A stretch of DNA of 64,000 bases, taken from Undibacterium sp. 5I1 (lineage in GTDB: Bacteria > Pseudomonadota > Gammaproteobacteria > Burkholderiales > Burkholderiaceae_D). The notes under the pieces were generated by a model. That model did no database searches, was not told the origin of the DNA, and saw only the letters and a list, made by a program, of their open reading frames with translations. A program made the translations under genes and the position numbers. Location: the NCBI RefSeq assembly GCF_034314085.1, contig NZ_JAVIWI010000001.1, forward strand, positions 1,302,001-1,366,000, in the 5' to 3' direction. Within the stretch, counting starts at the first letter, position 1. Each line of letters begins with the position of its first letter. Shown here piece after piece: positions 29,195 through 37,503 of this stretch.

Positions 29195-31747
29195 TTACCA
29201 CCGGTAGGTCAGGGATGCCTGGAACTGTCGCGCGAAGATAGGTCGTGCATAAATTGCAGTCGCAGTCCCTTGTCCAGTGAGACTGTCTGTGCGTGGATTA
29301 CCCTCCGTCAGACCCGTTGAGTTGGTCGCATTCTTGACCGAAAACTGAGCTTCCCATGCTTTGAATGGGATACGTACGCCCAGGTCAAGTATTGTGTACG
29401 CATTGAGTGCGGTCGTATTGGCATAATCAACATAGCGTTTTCCTACAAAGGTCGCAGTAGCGCTGAATTCAACATCTTGCTCACCGAAAGACAGATTGAG
29501 CACAGGCTGAATACTTGCCATTGCTTGCGGTATTTGGGTGATCTGTTTGTTGTTGTATGCCGCACCAGATGAGCCGGTGGTGAGATTCGTCAGGCTTTTA
29601 GTCAGTGGTTGCTGGTAAGTCAGGTTACTGTTGACAGAAAATATGCGCGAGGCACGCCAGTTCAATTCCAGCTCGAGACCTTTGGTCTCTGTCTCACCGA
29701 TCAGTGGCAAAGTTTGGATCAGACCGGTTGCCTGATTCAGGATGATGCCGTTCAAAGACAGGCGATTGAAATGGCTCCAGAATCCGGTCGCAGAAAACGA
29801 CAATGGCCCTGAGTATCTCCATCCGGCCTCAGCCTGCTGAATATCAGTGACAGGATTAGTCTGCAACAGATAAATATTCTGCAAACGCGGGAATCGTACC
29901 GACTTAGTAAAGCGGGCAAACAGCTGCTGCGTATTGTCCGGTTTATAGGACGTACCCAGCGTCCACGAAGTACCGCGCAGAGTTTCGCTCTTACTGGTTG
30001 TAGCACCAGTGAAACCACCGACATTATTGTCAGCCAAGGTATAGGCATTTTGTTGATTCTGGGTTCCAGTACCGAAATTTTCGCCTTGATCAGTGAAAAT
30101 TGTTTGACGTACCCCAGCGTCCACGCTCCACAGCGGAGTTACTTCCCAAGAATCGGCAATATAGGGTGAGACATAGGTGCCGCTTGCGTGGCCGCCTGCA
30201 TCGCCATTGCCGTAACGAACAAAACCGTTTTCGGTCACTGATCCGACCACGTTGCCGCTCGCATCATAAGCGAGCACATCCAGTGCCTTCGCCTGGCTGC
30301 TGACGTTGGTCAAAATCGTATTGGGCATGCGCCGTTGTGTGAAATCGAAATGGCTGTAATAAAGACCAACAGATACATCGTGCTTACCTAAAGGGGTCTC
30401 AAATAATTTGTTCAGCCGGATATCGTCGGTGATCGACTTAAGACTGGTGTCAACGGCCGTTAGCTGGCTTTCCAGTACGAGTCCATTTCCAGAGGCGGGA
30501 TTGTACGCAATACGTTGCCCATTACTGCCGAACTGGTTGGCCAGCACATAACCCACGCTGGTGACGGAGTTGCCAAAGGCATTGCGTGCGGTAGTCAGAT
30601 TATTGGACAGGTAGGTAGTTGCGCCCTGCGGTGTTGCCCCTGAAAAAACGGCGTCATAAGTGACGTCAGCTTGCACGGCTCCTAAACGGTTGCTCAGATT
30701 CCAGCCTTGACCCAGCTTCTGTTCCAATGTGCTGTTGAGCTGTTTCAGATCCGTATGGATACCGTCACCCAAATCGCGTTGCATGTTACCTGCCACGCCA
30801 TTATTCATCGTGCGGATCGTATAATTACGGAAGTCATTGGAGTTCAGCGTGCCCGTGCCAGCGTCCAATTGGCTATTCAATGAGACCGATGGATTACGAG
30901 GGTCAAACAGCGGAATCGCTGTATAAAATGCTGTGCGGTCGTTCAATGCTTTCACTTCAAAATCAAAGTGCCCGTCCGGGAGTTTAAACGTCATGCCAGC
31001 AGTTAATTGACCTCCGCGGTCAGCCGTGTAACCAGGCTCGCGCCAGCCTTCGTCTTTGCGATAAAAGCCGCCGACTGCATAGCTGATTTTGTCATTGATA
31101 GGACCGGAGACACAACCGTCATACCGCTGAGTATCGTGGCTACCCAGCGTCAGACGCAACGCGCCTTCGGGTGTGTCAGAACCTTTACGGGTGATGATAT
31201 TAACGGTACCACCAGGGGCATTGTTGGCAAAAATTGGCGACGTTCCACCACGTACAACTTCTACTCGCTCAGTCATTAAATCCAGACGATACAGCGTGTC
31301 GATGTTGAAATAGGATTCTTGCGGCTCGTCAAACAGGGGTAAGCCATTTTCCTGCAATTGCACGTAATACCATCCACCTCCAGGCAGACCGCGTGCATAG
31401 ATATTCTGACCACCACCCTGGCCACCAGAAGCCTCGACTGAGAAGCCCGGCACCCGCTTTAACATATCAACAGTACTGGTTGACGCATCCCGTTGCAATT
31501 GACCTTCGTTCAAGGTCGAAATAGCGAAAGGAGCATTGAGTTTCGAGCGACCACGCGCGGTGCCGGTCACCACCACTGATTGCATATCGTCAGTCGCCGC
31601 CGCCACTTTGACGTCCGCAGTTTTTGCATTTGTGCTTGGGATGTCTGCAGGTGGCGTGGCAGGTGATGCATAAGCTAACTCCGCTGCGGAGGATAGGAGC
31701 GCTGCGGCGTACCATCGGCGCTGGACGTCAGTAGATAAAAAGGCCAT
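29195..31747 (-). CDS. TonB-dependent outer-membrane receptor
   Basis: An 850-residue receptor. After a signal-like N-terminus comes a TonB-box-like MQSVVVTGTA (about 55-64), a plug with LKRVPGFSVEASGGQGGGQ, IYARGLPGG and VEVVRGGTSPIFANNAPGG, then a long barrel ending FARQFQASLTYRW. GGAGA lies 7 bases before the ATG. The substrate is unknown; its neighbours (ROK regulator upstream and divergent; exported phosphoesterase and MFS downstream) suggest a sugar- or phosphate-linked nutrient. GTVNIITRKG is the conserved plug end. Confidence 0.92.
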   Translation of the reverse strand: MAFLSTDVQRRWYAAALLSSAAELAYASPATPPADIPSTNAKTADVKVAAATDDMQSVVVTGTARGRSKLNAPFAISTLNEGQLQRDASTSTVDMLKRVPGFSVEASGGQGGGQNIYARGLPGGGWYYVQLQENGLPLFDEPQESYFNIDTLYRLDLMTERVEVVRGGTSPIFANNAPGGTVNIITRKGSDTPEGALRLTLGSHDTQRYDGCVSGPINDKISYAVGGFYRKDEGWREPGYTADRGGQLTAGMTFKLPDGHFDFEVKALNDRTAFYTAIPLFDPRNPSVSLNSQLDAGTGTLNSNDFRNYTIRTMNNGVAGNMQRDLGDGIHTDLKQLNSTLEQKLGQGWNLSNRLGAVQADVTYDAVFSGATPQGATTYLSNNLTTARNAFGNSVTSVGYVLANQFGSNGQRIAYNPASGNGLVLESQLTAVDTSLKSITDDIRLNKLFETPLGKHDVSVGLYYSHFDFTQRRMPNTILTNVSSQAKALDVLAYDASGNVVGSVTENGFVRYGNGDAGGHASGTYVSPYIADSWEVTPLWSVDAGVRQTIFTDQGENFGTGTQNQQNAYTLADNNVGGFTGATTSKSETLRGTSWTLGTSYKPDNTQQLFARFTKSVRFPRLQNIYLLQTNPVTDIQQAEAGWRYSGPLSFSATGFWSHFNRLSLNGIILNQATGLIQTLPLIGETETKGLELELNWRASRIFSVNSNLTYQQPLTKSLTNLTTGSSGAAYNNKQITQIPQAMASIQPVLNLSFGEQDVEFSATATFVGKRYVDYANTTALNAYTILDLGVRIPFKAWEAQFSVKNATNSTGLTEGNPRTDSLTGQGTATAIYARPIFARQFQASLTYRW

Positions 31748-31781
31748 TTAAAAGTCTCCGGAAAGGTGGGGAAAGCATTAT

Positions 31782-31796
31782 TATGCGTGACGCATA
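31782..31796. promoter_or_regulatory. Candidate operator palindrome before the receptor gene
   Basis: TATGCGTGACGCATA is a perfect 7+1+7 palindrome 35 bp before the receptor start, in the 355-bp region shared with the divergent ROK regulator (31748-32102). It could be the ROK binding site. The rest of this region shows no gene; a weak GGACATA/TATGTCC dyad lies near 31940-31970. Confidence 0.4.
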
Positions 31797-32102
31797 TTAC
31801 ATATTCGTGACATGATTTAAGTTGAAAAATGGATCAGTTTTATGACAAAGTAAGACAGTTCGAGTACGATGCAGACCCTGTGGGACATAGTAATCAAGTG
31901 TTTATGTCCGTAGCCTGTCTACCCATCCTGGAAATACATGCCTAGTCATTTTTCTGAAGATAAAATGCGTTGCCCAATTTACTTAAATGTCTGGCATAAA
32001 CAGGCGGGATCAATAATTTCTGAGGCAATATCAGGACTCACGCAAAACCGCCCAAACTGGGTTGCAGCTTCTTGCTTGGATAATTTTGCATAAGTTCTAT
32101 AT

Positions 32103-33224
32103 ATGATGGGTGTTATTTTGGAACCACTATCCGACAATGAACGCACGGTCTTGAATCTTGTGCGTCTGCACGGCTCAATGCCACGCGCCGCAGTCGCTGG
32201 TGCGACGAAATTAACCCAACCATGGGTGCATCGCCTGGTAGATCAGTTGTTGTCCAAGGGGCTACTGCTGGCCAGCGCCCCTCGCAAAGGAACACGTGGA
32301 CAGCCCAGCGTAACTCTATCGGTTAACGTGCAGGCGGCGTTTTCTATTGGCGTTGCTCTGGGTACCGATAGTGTGGACATATGTCTGGCCGATCTGTCTT
32401 GCCAGGTGATTGAACACAAACATATTGAACATCCCGCATCTGACCGGGATGCAACGCTGGCAACGCTTGCGTCGTATATCGAACAAATTCTTGAAAAGCA
32501 CGACATAAAGTCTCAACAAGTGGTGGGTATGGGCTTATCTATTCCGGGGTTTTTCATCGAGAACAGTCTTCAAATCAATGCCCCCGAAACACTGCGCGAG
32601 TGGTCGTTGATAGAACTCGCTCCGCTAGTAAGCAAAGCGGTGGGCATTCCGGTCACGATAGAGAACAATGCAACAGCTGCGGCAATCGGAGAAAATCTTA
32701 TCGGCGTCGGTCGCTGGGCACGCACCTTTTGCTACCTCGACTTTGGTTATGGATTTGGCTCTGGTCTTATTATCGACGGACAGCCTTACCACGGTAGAAA
32801 CGGCAACGCCGGTGAAATCATCTTCAGCGTGCCAGGCGTCGACTCGGCGCGACGTCCGGCATTACGATATTTGCTGGAGGTATTACGCATCAATGGCGTG
32901 CAAGTTGAATCGCTTGCTCAGTTGACTAAAACATTTGATCCAACTTGGCCGGGCGTTAGCAACTGGTTAGACGAGGTCAAGCCATCACTCGATCAGGTAG
33001 TCAACGCGATGGCCGGTCTATTCGATCCTGACGCAATTGTTTTTGGCGGTGCGCTACCACCGGTTCTAGGTAAACAGTTGATAGAGAACACGACTTTATG
33101 GCGGTCACAGCACCGGTATGGGGTAGCCCCATCCGAGCCGCATCTTGTCTTAGCGGAGGGCGGCGTTCAAACCCAAGCTTTAGGCGCAGCATTGGCACCA
33201 CTATGGGAACATTTTTATCATTAA
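32103..33224 (+). CDS. ROK family transcriptional regulator
   Basis: A 373-residue regulator with an N-terminal winged helix (about 8-65: LNLVRLHGSMPRAAVAGATK, VHRLVDQLLSKGLL) joined to a ROK kinase-like domain (about 75-370). The latter shows IGVALGTDSVDICLADL, VVGMGLSIPG, ENNATAAAIGENL and GRNGNAGEI near 230. The zinc-binding segment of typical ROK proteins (GH...CxCGxxGCxE) is absent: AGEI is followed by IFSVPGVDSARRP. Family members sense sugars and repress nearby genes. It is divergent from the receptor gene. An adjacent ATG at 32106 is an alternative start. Confidence 0.88.
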   Translation: MMGVILEPLSDNERTVLNLVRLHGSMPRAAVAGATKLTQPWVHRLVDQLLSKGLLLASAPRKGTRGQPSVTLSVNVQAAFSIGVALGTDSVDICLADLSCQVIEHKHIEHPASDRDATLATLASYIEQILEKHDIKSQQVVGMGLSIPGFFIENSLQINAPETLREWSLIELAPLVSKAVGIPVTIENNATAAAIGENLIGVGRWARTFCYLDFGYGFGSGLIIDGQPYHGRNGNAGEIIFSVPGVDSARRPALRYLLEVLRINGVQVESLAQLTKTFDPTWPGVSNWLDEVKPSLDQVVNAMAGLFDPDAIVFGGALPPVLGKQLIENTTLWRSQHRYGVAPSEPHLVLAEGGVQTQALGAALAPLWEHFYH

Positions 33225-33296
33225 GCCCTGCTTCTGGGGTGTCCCGTATCATCATCACTGACGAATTTATGATAGCCAGATAAATTTTAGGCAAAT

Positions 33297-33342
33297 GTAG
33301 AAAAATAGTTCTAGACAAGTCGTTCTAGAAAATATATTCTAC
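33297..33342. promoter_or_regulatory. Candidate BlaI-type operator/promoter region
   Basis: A 46-bp near-symmetric block before the BlaI gene has outer arms GTAGAA (33297-33302) and TTCTAC (33337-33342), and two inner TTCTAGA sites (33309-33315, 33323-33329). TCTAGA is itself palindromic. BlaI/MecI repressors bind dyads containing TACA/TGTA; this is a different but similarly symmetric sequence and is probably an autoregulatory site. Confidence 0.45.
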
Positions 33343-33373
33343 TTCCATCGATAAAAAAATCAATGGAAATTTC

Positions 33374-33784
33374 ATGTCTATCATTACCGGTAAATCAAGC
33401 AAGAAAAAATCGGCAAGCGCTCCTAGGCCAACCACGGCCGAACTGGATTTGCTGCGGTTGATCTGGCAGCTAGGTCCAGCCACGGCAAAGCGGGTACATC
33501 AGATCGCCGTACAAGACCGGCCAGACATGGCGTATGCGACCGTTTTGCGTCTCATGCAGATCATGCATACCAAAGGTTTGCTCAACCGCGATGAGAGCCA
33601 ACGCTCCCACGTCTACGCCGCTGCCCAGGCACAAGATTCTCTGCAAACCAATTTATTGAAAGAGTTAATCCATAAAGCGTTTTCAGGTTCTGCAAAAGAT
33701 TTAGTAATGGCGGCTTTGCGTGGTCATGTCAGCAAAGAGGAGAGGGAAGAGATACAAAAGTTTTTGCATGGAGATGAGAAATGA
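33374..33784 (+). CDS. BlaI/MecI/CopY family repressor
   Basis: A 136-residue winged-helix repressor. The Penicillinase_R fold is visible as TTAELDLLRLIWQLGPATAK, VHQIAVQDRPDMAYATVLRL (recognition region, about 45-65) and LMQIMHTKGLLNRDESQRSH, followed by a helical dimer domain. In this family the repressor is cleaved or released when the partner membrane peptidase senses a signal such as beta-lactam. The next gene overlaps by 4 bp and encodes that partner. A basic lysine-rich tail at the N-terminus is unusual but harmless. Confidence 0.93.
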   Translation: MSIITGKSSKKKSASAPRPTTAELDLLRLIWQLGPATAKRVHQIAVQDRPDMAYATVLRLMQIMHTKGLLNRDESQRSHVYAAAQAQDSLQTNLLKELIHKAFSGSAKDLVMAALRGHVSKEEREEIQKFLHGDEK

Positions 33785-35217
33785 TGGATTTCATCAAATC
33801 GCTACTGTATCCGGCACTGTATTTTTCTGATTCGGAGTTTGGTAGCAATGTTAGCTCTGGTTTTGCCACCGTCCACACATGGGTTAGCGCCATTGGCTGT
33901 GCGCTGATTCACTTCGTCTGGCAAGGGGGCATCATTGCTTCTACTACTGCTTTTTTATTGATGATTTTTAGAAATGCCAGACCACAAATCAGATACTCCA
34001 TCAGCTGTTTTGCTTTGATCTTATGCGTCATTTTGCCAACGGCTATGGTGATTGATCGGCTTCATTCCTCTGGAGCGGCAGTTCAAAATGTCAGTCTGAG
34101 CAATGCCCATCTCGATCTCATGCCAGATACTTTGTCTACCCAGAGATTTGCCAGCTATTTGCAATCTAATTTACTTTGGATCGTTCTGTGCTGGCTAGTC
34201 AGTGTGATTATTTTAAGCTTTCGCATGGGTATGGGTTTGTTTTGGATCAGCAGATATACGGATACAAAACGCAACTTGCTATGCAACCAGGCAAATGCAC
34301 ATTTGCAAACTAGACTTACTACATTGGCAAACCAGTTTGGCGTGCGTCGTGATATTGGTTTGCGCGTAGTGGATGATTTAAAAAGTCCGATCACAGTTGG
34401 CTGTTGGCGACCATTGATTCTTGTGCCAGCCTCGCTAATGACAGGTATGCCAGCACCGTTGCTAGAAGCTTTGTTAGCGCACGAGCTTGCACACATTAGC
34501 CGCTTTGATTATGCCGTCAATCTGATTCAAAGTTTGATTGAAATGCTGTTGTTCTACCACCCGGCCGTGTGGTGGATATCAAAACAAATCCGTATAGAAC
34601 GTGAACAAATTGCGGATGATCTAGCCGCAAGAATACTAGGCGAACCGCGGCGTCTGGCTCTTGCACTTCAAGAATTGGATCTCTTCCAATTCTCAACCCC
34701 TCAACTGGCCCAAGCGGCTCATGGAGGACATCTTATGTCTCGTATCAAACGATTATTGCGCCCGGAAGTACAGCCGATTAACTGGAAAGCAGCAATGTCA
34801 GTAGTTACTTTATCTGCAGTTTGTTTAAGTGTGTATGCACATTCAGCTTCGCAGGCTAATCCGCAAGCTGATCCAAATACTAGTGGTGTTGTTAAATCAA
34901 ATGCCGCAAAACAAGCTAGCAGCGCGTCAACACACAAAATAACTGATCCGATCATTGACTTTAACAAGTGTCATCCAGAATATCCAAGTGACTCCCTGGC
35001 AAAGGGGGAGGAAGGTAGCGTATATATGTCCGTATTGATTGATCGTGATGGCACCATCAAACAAACGAAGCTAGATAAAACGAGTGGTTTTCCTGCTTTG
35101 GATGAGGCGGTATCAAAAAAATTATTAGCCTGCACCATGAAAGCAACTCCGGGGAAAGTTGATGGCAAGTCACGATTAGCATGGGTCAAGGTTCAGTATG
35201 TTTGGAGACTCGATTAA
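33781..35217 (+). CDS. M56 family peptidase with C-terminal TonB-like domain
   Basis: A 478-residue inner-membrane zinc peptidase of the BlaR1/MecR1 type. Four hydrophobic segments flank the catalytic domain. The zinc motif is AHELAHISRFD (HExxH near 232-238), with REQIADDLAA supplying the third ligand. After a fourth membrane segment near 340 comes a TonB C-terminal-like domain (about 395-478): CHPEYPSDSLAKGEEG, VYMSVLIDRDGTIKQ, and a conserved valine-rich end. There is no penicillin-binding sensor domain, so the signal is not expected to be a beta-lactam by the classical route. It is translationally coupled to the BlaI gene. Confidence 0.9.
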   Translation: MMDFIKSLLYPALYFSDSEFGSNVSSGFATVHTWVSAIGCALIHFVWQGGIIASTTAFLLMIFRNARPQIRYSISCFALILCVILPTAMVIDRLHSSGAAVQNVSLSNAHLDLMPDTLSTQRFASYLQSNLLWIVLCWLVSVIILSFRMGMGLFWISRYTDTKRNLLCNQANAHLQTRLTTLANQFGVRRDIGLRVVDDLKSPITVGCWRPLILVPASLMTGMPAPLLEALLAHELAHISRFDYAVNLIQSLIEMLLFYHPAVWWISKQIRIEREQIADDLAARILGEPRRLALALQELDLFQFSTPQLAQAAHGGHLMSRIKRLLRPEVQPINWKAAMSVVTLSAVCLSVYAHSASQANPQADPNTSGVVKSNAAKQASSASTHKITDPIIDFNKCHPEYPSDSLAKGEEGSVYMSVLIDRDGTIKQTKLDKTSGFPALDEAVSKKLLACTMKATPGKVDGKSRLAWVKVQYVWRLD

Positions 35218-35395
35218 ATTCGATGTGCTAATTAATTAGCTAGCTAGAGAAGTTCATCGGCGTAGTGTTTGCTTTAAAAAGTAGGGCATAGATTGGCATT
35301 ATGTACGATGAGCTTTTCGTTAAATGGTTACAACTTTGCTACTTGGTTGTTGCTGACGTAATACTTGGTATTCAATACTTGATATCGGACTTAAA

Positions 35396-36130
35396 GTGCT
35401 CAAACTCATATTGTCTTTTTTTATTATTTTAGCTTGCACTAACAATAGCGAAGCTTCGCAGTTGCCAGAGTATCCGTTCATCCACACAAGCGGTTTTGCT
35501 TATGCCAAAGTGCAGCCAGACTTTGGCGAAATCTTGTTTGAGATTAACGTTATTGATACTGATCCAGATGTGGCTTTTAATAATGCTGCAGCCCGCATAA
35601 CAGATATAAAAACCCTGTTGGCACAACAAAATATTGCAGAGAACGATATCGTCATCCGTGATTTAAAAAGAAGTGTTAGCAAGACCGACGGTAGCCAAAG
35701 CCCATCTACTTCGCTGGTCGAATTGAGCAGTAATATATATATCAAAGTACGCGACCTGAGTCATTGGCAAGCCATCATGTTGCCGATATTAAAGTTAAAA
35801 AATCTGGATAAGTTTGGTACGGCGTTTGACATTAGCGAACGTGGAAAAATTGAACTGGATTTAGCCGGTGAGGCGATCAAAGATGCTCAACGCAAGGCTA
35901 GTAGTTTGGTGAATATTGCAGGTAAACGCCTAGGTGCAGTCATGGCGATTTCGGAAAGCCGCATCAAAAGTTTAGGCTCATCTTTTGGTGTTGTTAGCGA
36001 GAATACGTACTCGCAAGATGGCGATACACGTCTTCAAACCGTAGGAGAGGATTTGTTGCGTGTGCCACCAATCAAATTACAGGCAACGATTGATGTAATG
36101 TTTGAGCTAAAGCCTAAGTCGATTAAATAA
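35396..36130 (+). CDS. SIMPL domain (DUF541) lipoprotein
   Basis: A 244-residue protein starting with GTG and MLKLILSFFIILACTNNSEA, whose IILAC is a lipobox, so it is probably a lipoprotein. The rest fits the SIMPL/DUF541 fold: an early FAYAKVQPDFGEILFEI strand, ARITDIKTLLAQQNI and EAIKDAQRKASSLVNIAGKRLGAVMAI near residue 165. SIMPL proteins are periplasmic or outer-membrane associated and of poorly defined function. It is 178 bp after the M56 gene. Its role in that system is not shown. Confidence 0.82.
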   Translation: MLKLILSFFIILACTNNSEASQLPEYPFIHTSGFAYAKVQPDFGEILFEINVIDTDPDVAFNNAAARITDIKTLLAQQNIAENDIVIRDLKRSVSKTDGSQSPSTSLVELSSNIYIKVRDLSHWQAIMLPILKLKNLDKFGTAFDISERGKIELDLAGEAIKDAQRKASSLVNIAGKRLGAVMAISESRIKSLGSSFGVVSENTYSQDGDTRLQTVGEDLLRVPPIKLQATIDVMFELKPKSIK

Positions 36131-36206
36131 TTAATATCTGCTAACGCAGTGCTACTAACAGCCAATTCCATCTGTATCATTCATTGAAAATTTTTTGAGG
36201 AATTTG

Positions 36207-36284
36207 AAATAGAATATCCAATGATTCTAAGCCTTCTGGCACGATATTGGCCTGTAAGCCTTATGATCATTGGACATTCTATTT
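36207..36284. repeat. Palindromic repeat B, copy 2 of 2
   Basis: AAATAGAATATCCAATGAT (36207-36225) matches the reverse complement of ATCATTGGACATTCTATTT (36266-36284) at 18 of 19 positions. The inner core is nearly identical to the copy at 26637-26696. Outside the core the two differ. Confidence 0.88.
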
Positions 36285-36289
36285 GGAGG

Positions 36290-36411
36290 CTTCTAAAAAC
36301 ATCATACTCGAGCACGTCGCGTCGTCGTAAATCCCAGCAATACCGGTGTATTGCTGCGTCGAGGTTGCAACTCTGCCTAGCGTTGCATCTCGATTAAGGG
36401 ATTTTTAGAAG
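36290..36411. repeat. Imperfect long palindrome with internal hairpin
   Basis: CTTCTAAAAA (36290-36299) and TTTTTAGAAG (36402-36411) are perfect 10-bp inverted ends. Inside, CAGCAATAC (36335-36343) and GTATTGCTG (36348-36356) form a strong hairpin with a 4-base loop. The whole lies in the 300-bp gap between the SIMPL gene and the LysR stop, directly after repeat B. It could serve as a terminator region, or be a small mobile palindrome. Confidence 0.7.
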
Positions 36412-36430
36412 TTTTCAATTGAAATTTTTA

Positions 36431-37330
36431 TTAGGCTAAATACGGTTGAACAAGTTCACTAAGCCATGTCATCCAGCTCCGTGTACGTTTGGGTAAGTGG
36501 CGGCGGTTGGCATAAAGTAGGGATAGAGGCATTGCCTGTGCCGTATAGTCACTGAGCACTTCGATCAAACGGCCTTGTTGAATTAGTTCTCGTGTGCCTA
36601 TTTCTGGTGCCTGAATGATGCCAAAGCCCGCTAAGCACGCGGCTTGATAGGCGTCGCTGTTATTGACAGTGACGGTGCCCGACATGGTAATGGTTTTTGT
36701 TTTACCGCCATCCGTATATTCAAAGCCAACTGGCTTGCCGCCAAAGTTGCTGGTGTAGTGAATCAATTTATGCTGTGCCAGATCTTCCAGCTTATGCGGT
36801 GCGCCGTATTTTTGTAGGTAAGCAGGGCTGACGCAATTAATCTGTCGCAAATTTCCTAGCGGACGGGCGATCAATGCGCTGTCCGTCAGAGTGCCAACCC
36901 GCATTACACAATCAAAACCTTCCCGTATCAAATCAACCCGGCGATCGGTGCTGCTTAACTCCACTTCGAGTCTCGGATGCAGTTGTAAAAATTCTGGAAG
37001 GTGCGGAATGACGATGTTTCTGGCGAAGGCACTCGGCAAATCCATCCGTAAACGTCCGCTAATCTGCCCGTCGCCTTGCTGGAATAACGTTTGGAGCTCT
37101 TCCATATCTACCAGCATGTCTTTGCTGCGCTCATAAAATAAGACGCCGTCTTGCGTCATTTGTACGTTGCGTGTGGTGCGATGGAGTAAACGCGTCCCAA
37201 CCAAGGCTTCTAATTGCTTTACCGCAGTCGAGATACTCGCTTTGGGCAAACCCATACTATCTGCGGCTTGGGTAAAACTGGCCAACTCTGCCACCCTTAC
37301 ATAAATTTGCATGGCTTCTAAACGATTCAT
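36431..37330 (-). CDS. LysR family transcriptional regulator
   Basis: A 299-residue LysR regulator of the common aromatic/oxidative type. The N-terminal HTH (about 1-60) reads MNRLEAMQIYVRVAELASFT and SMGLPKASISTAVKQLE; the effector domain follows. AGGAAG precedes the ATG at 37330. It is divergent from an SDR gene, with a 17-bp dyad between them, and probably controls that gene and itself. Effector unknown. Confidence 0.93.
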   Translation of the reverse strand: MNRLEAMQIYVRVAELASFTQAADSMGLPKASISTAVKQLEALVGTRLLHRTTRNVQMTQDGVLFYERSKDMLVDMEELQTLFQQGDGQISGRLRMDLPSAFARNIVIPHLPEFLQLHPRLEVELSSTDRRVDLIREGFDCVMRVGTLTDSALIARPLGNLRQINCVSPAYLQKYGAPHKLEDLAQHKLIHYTSNFGGKPVGFEYTDGGKTKTITMSGTVTVNNSDAYQAACLAGFGIIQAPEIGTRELIQQGRLIEVLSDYTAQAMPLSLLYANRRHLPKRTRSWMTWLSELVQPYLA

Positions 37331-37392
37331 CTGGGACTTCCTTTATTTTTGGACCTTCTTGATATCAATTAGATTAGGTTTGTAATTTGATT

Positions 37393-37409
37393 GTTCGCTA
37401 TAAGTGAAC
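37393..37409. promoter_or_regulatory. Candidate LysR-type operator
   Basis: GTTCGCTATAAGTGAAC is an interrupted dyad (GTTC...GAAC) of the T-N11-A type used by LysR regulators, placed in the 173-bp region between the divergent LysR and SDR genes. Confidence 0.5.
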
Positions 37410-37503
37410 AGTGCAATCATTTAACGCATCTTTATTAGGGTTATTCTAGTCTATAAACTCGCTTCATCCCATCTGATATGGGCAATCCCAATTGGAGAAC
37501 ATG

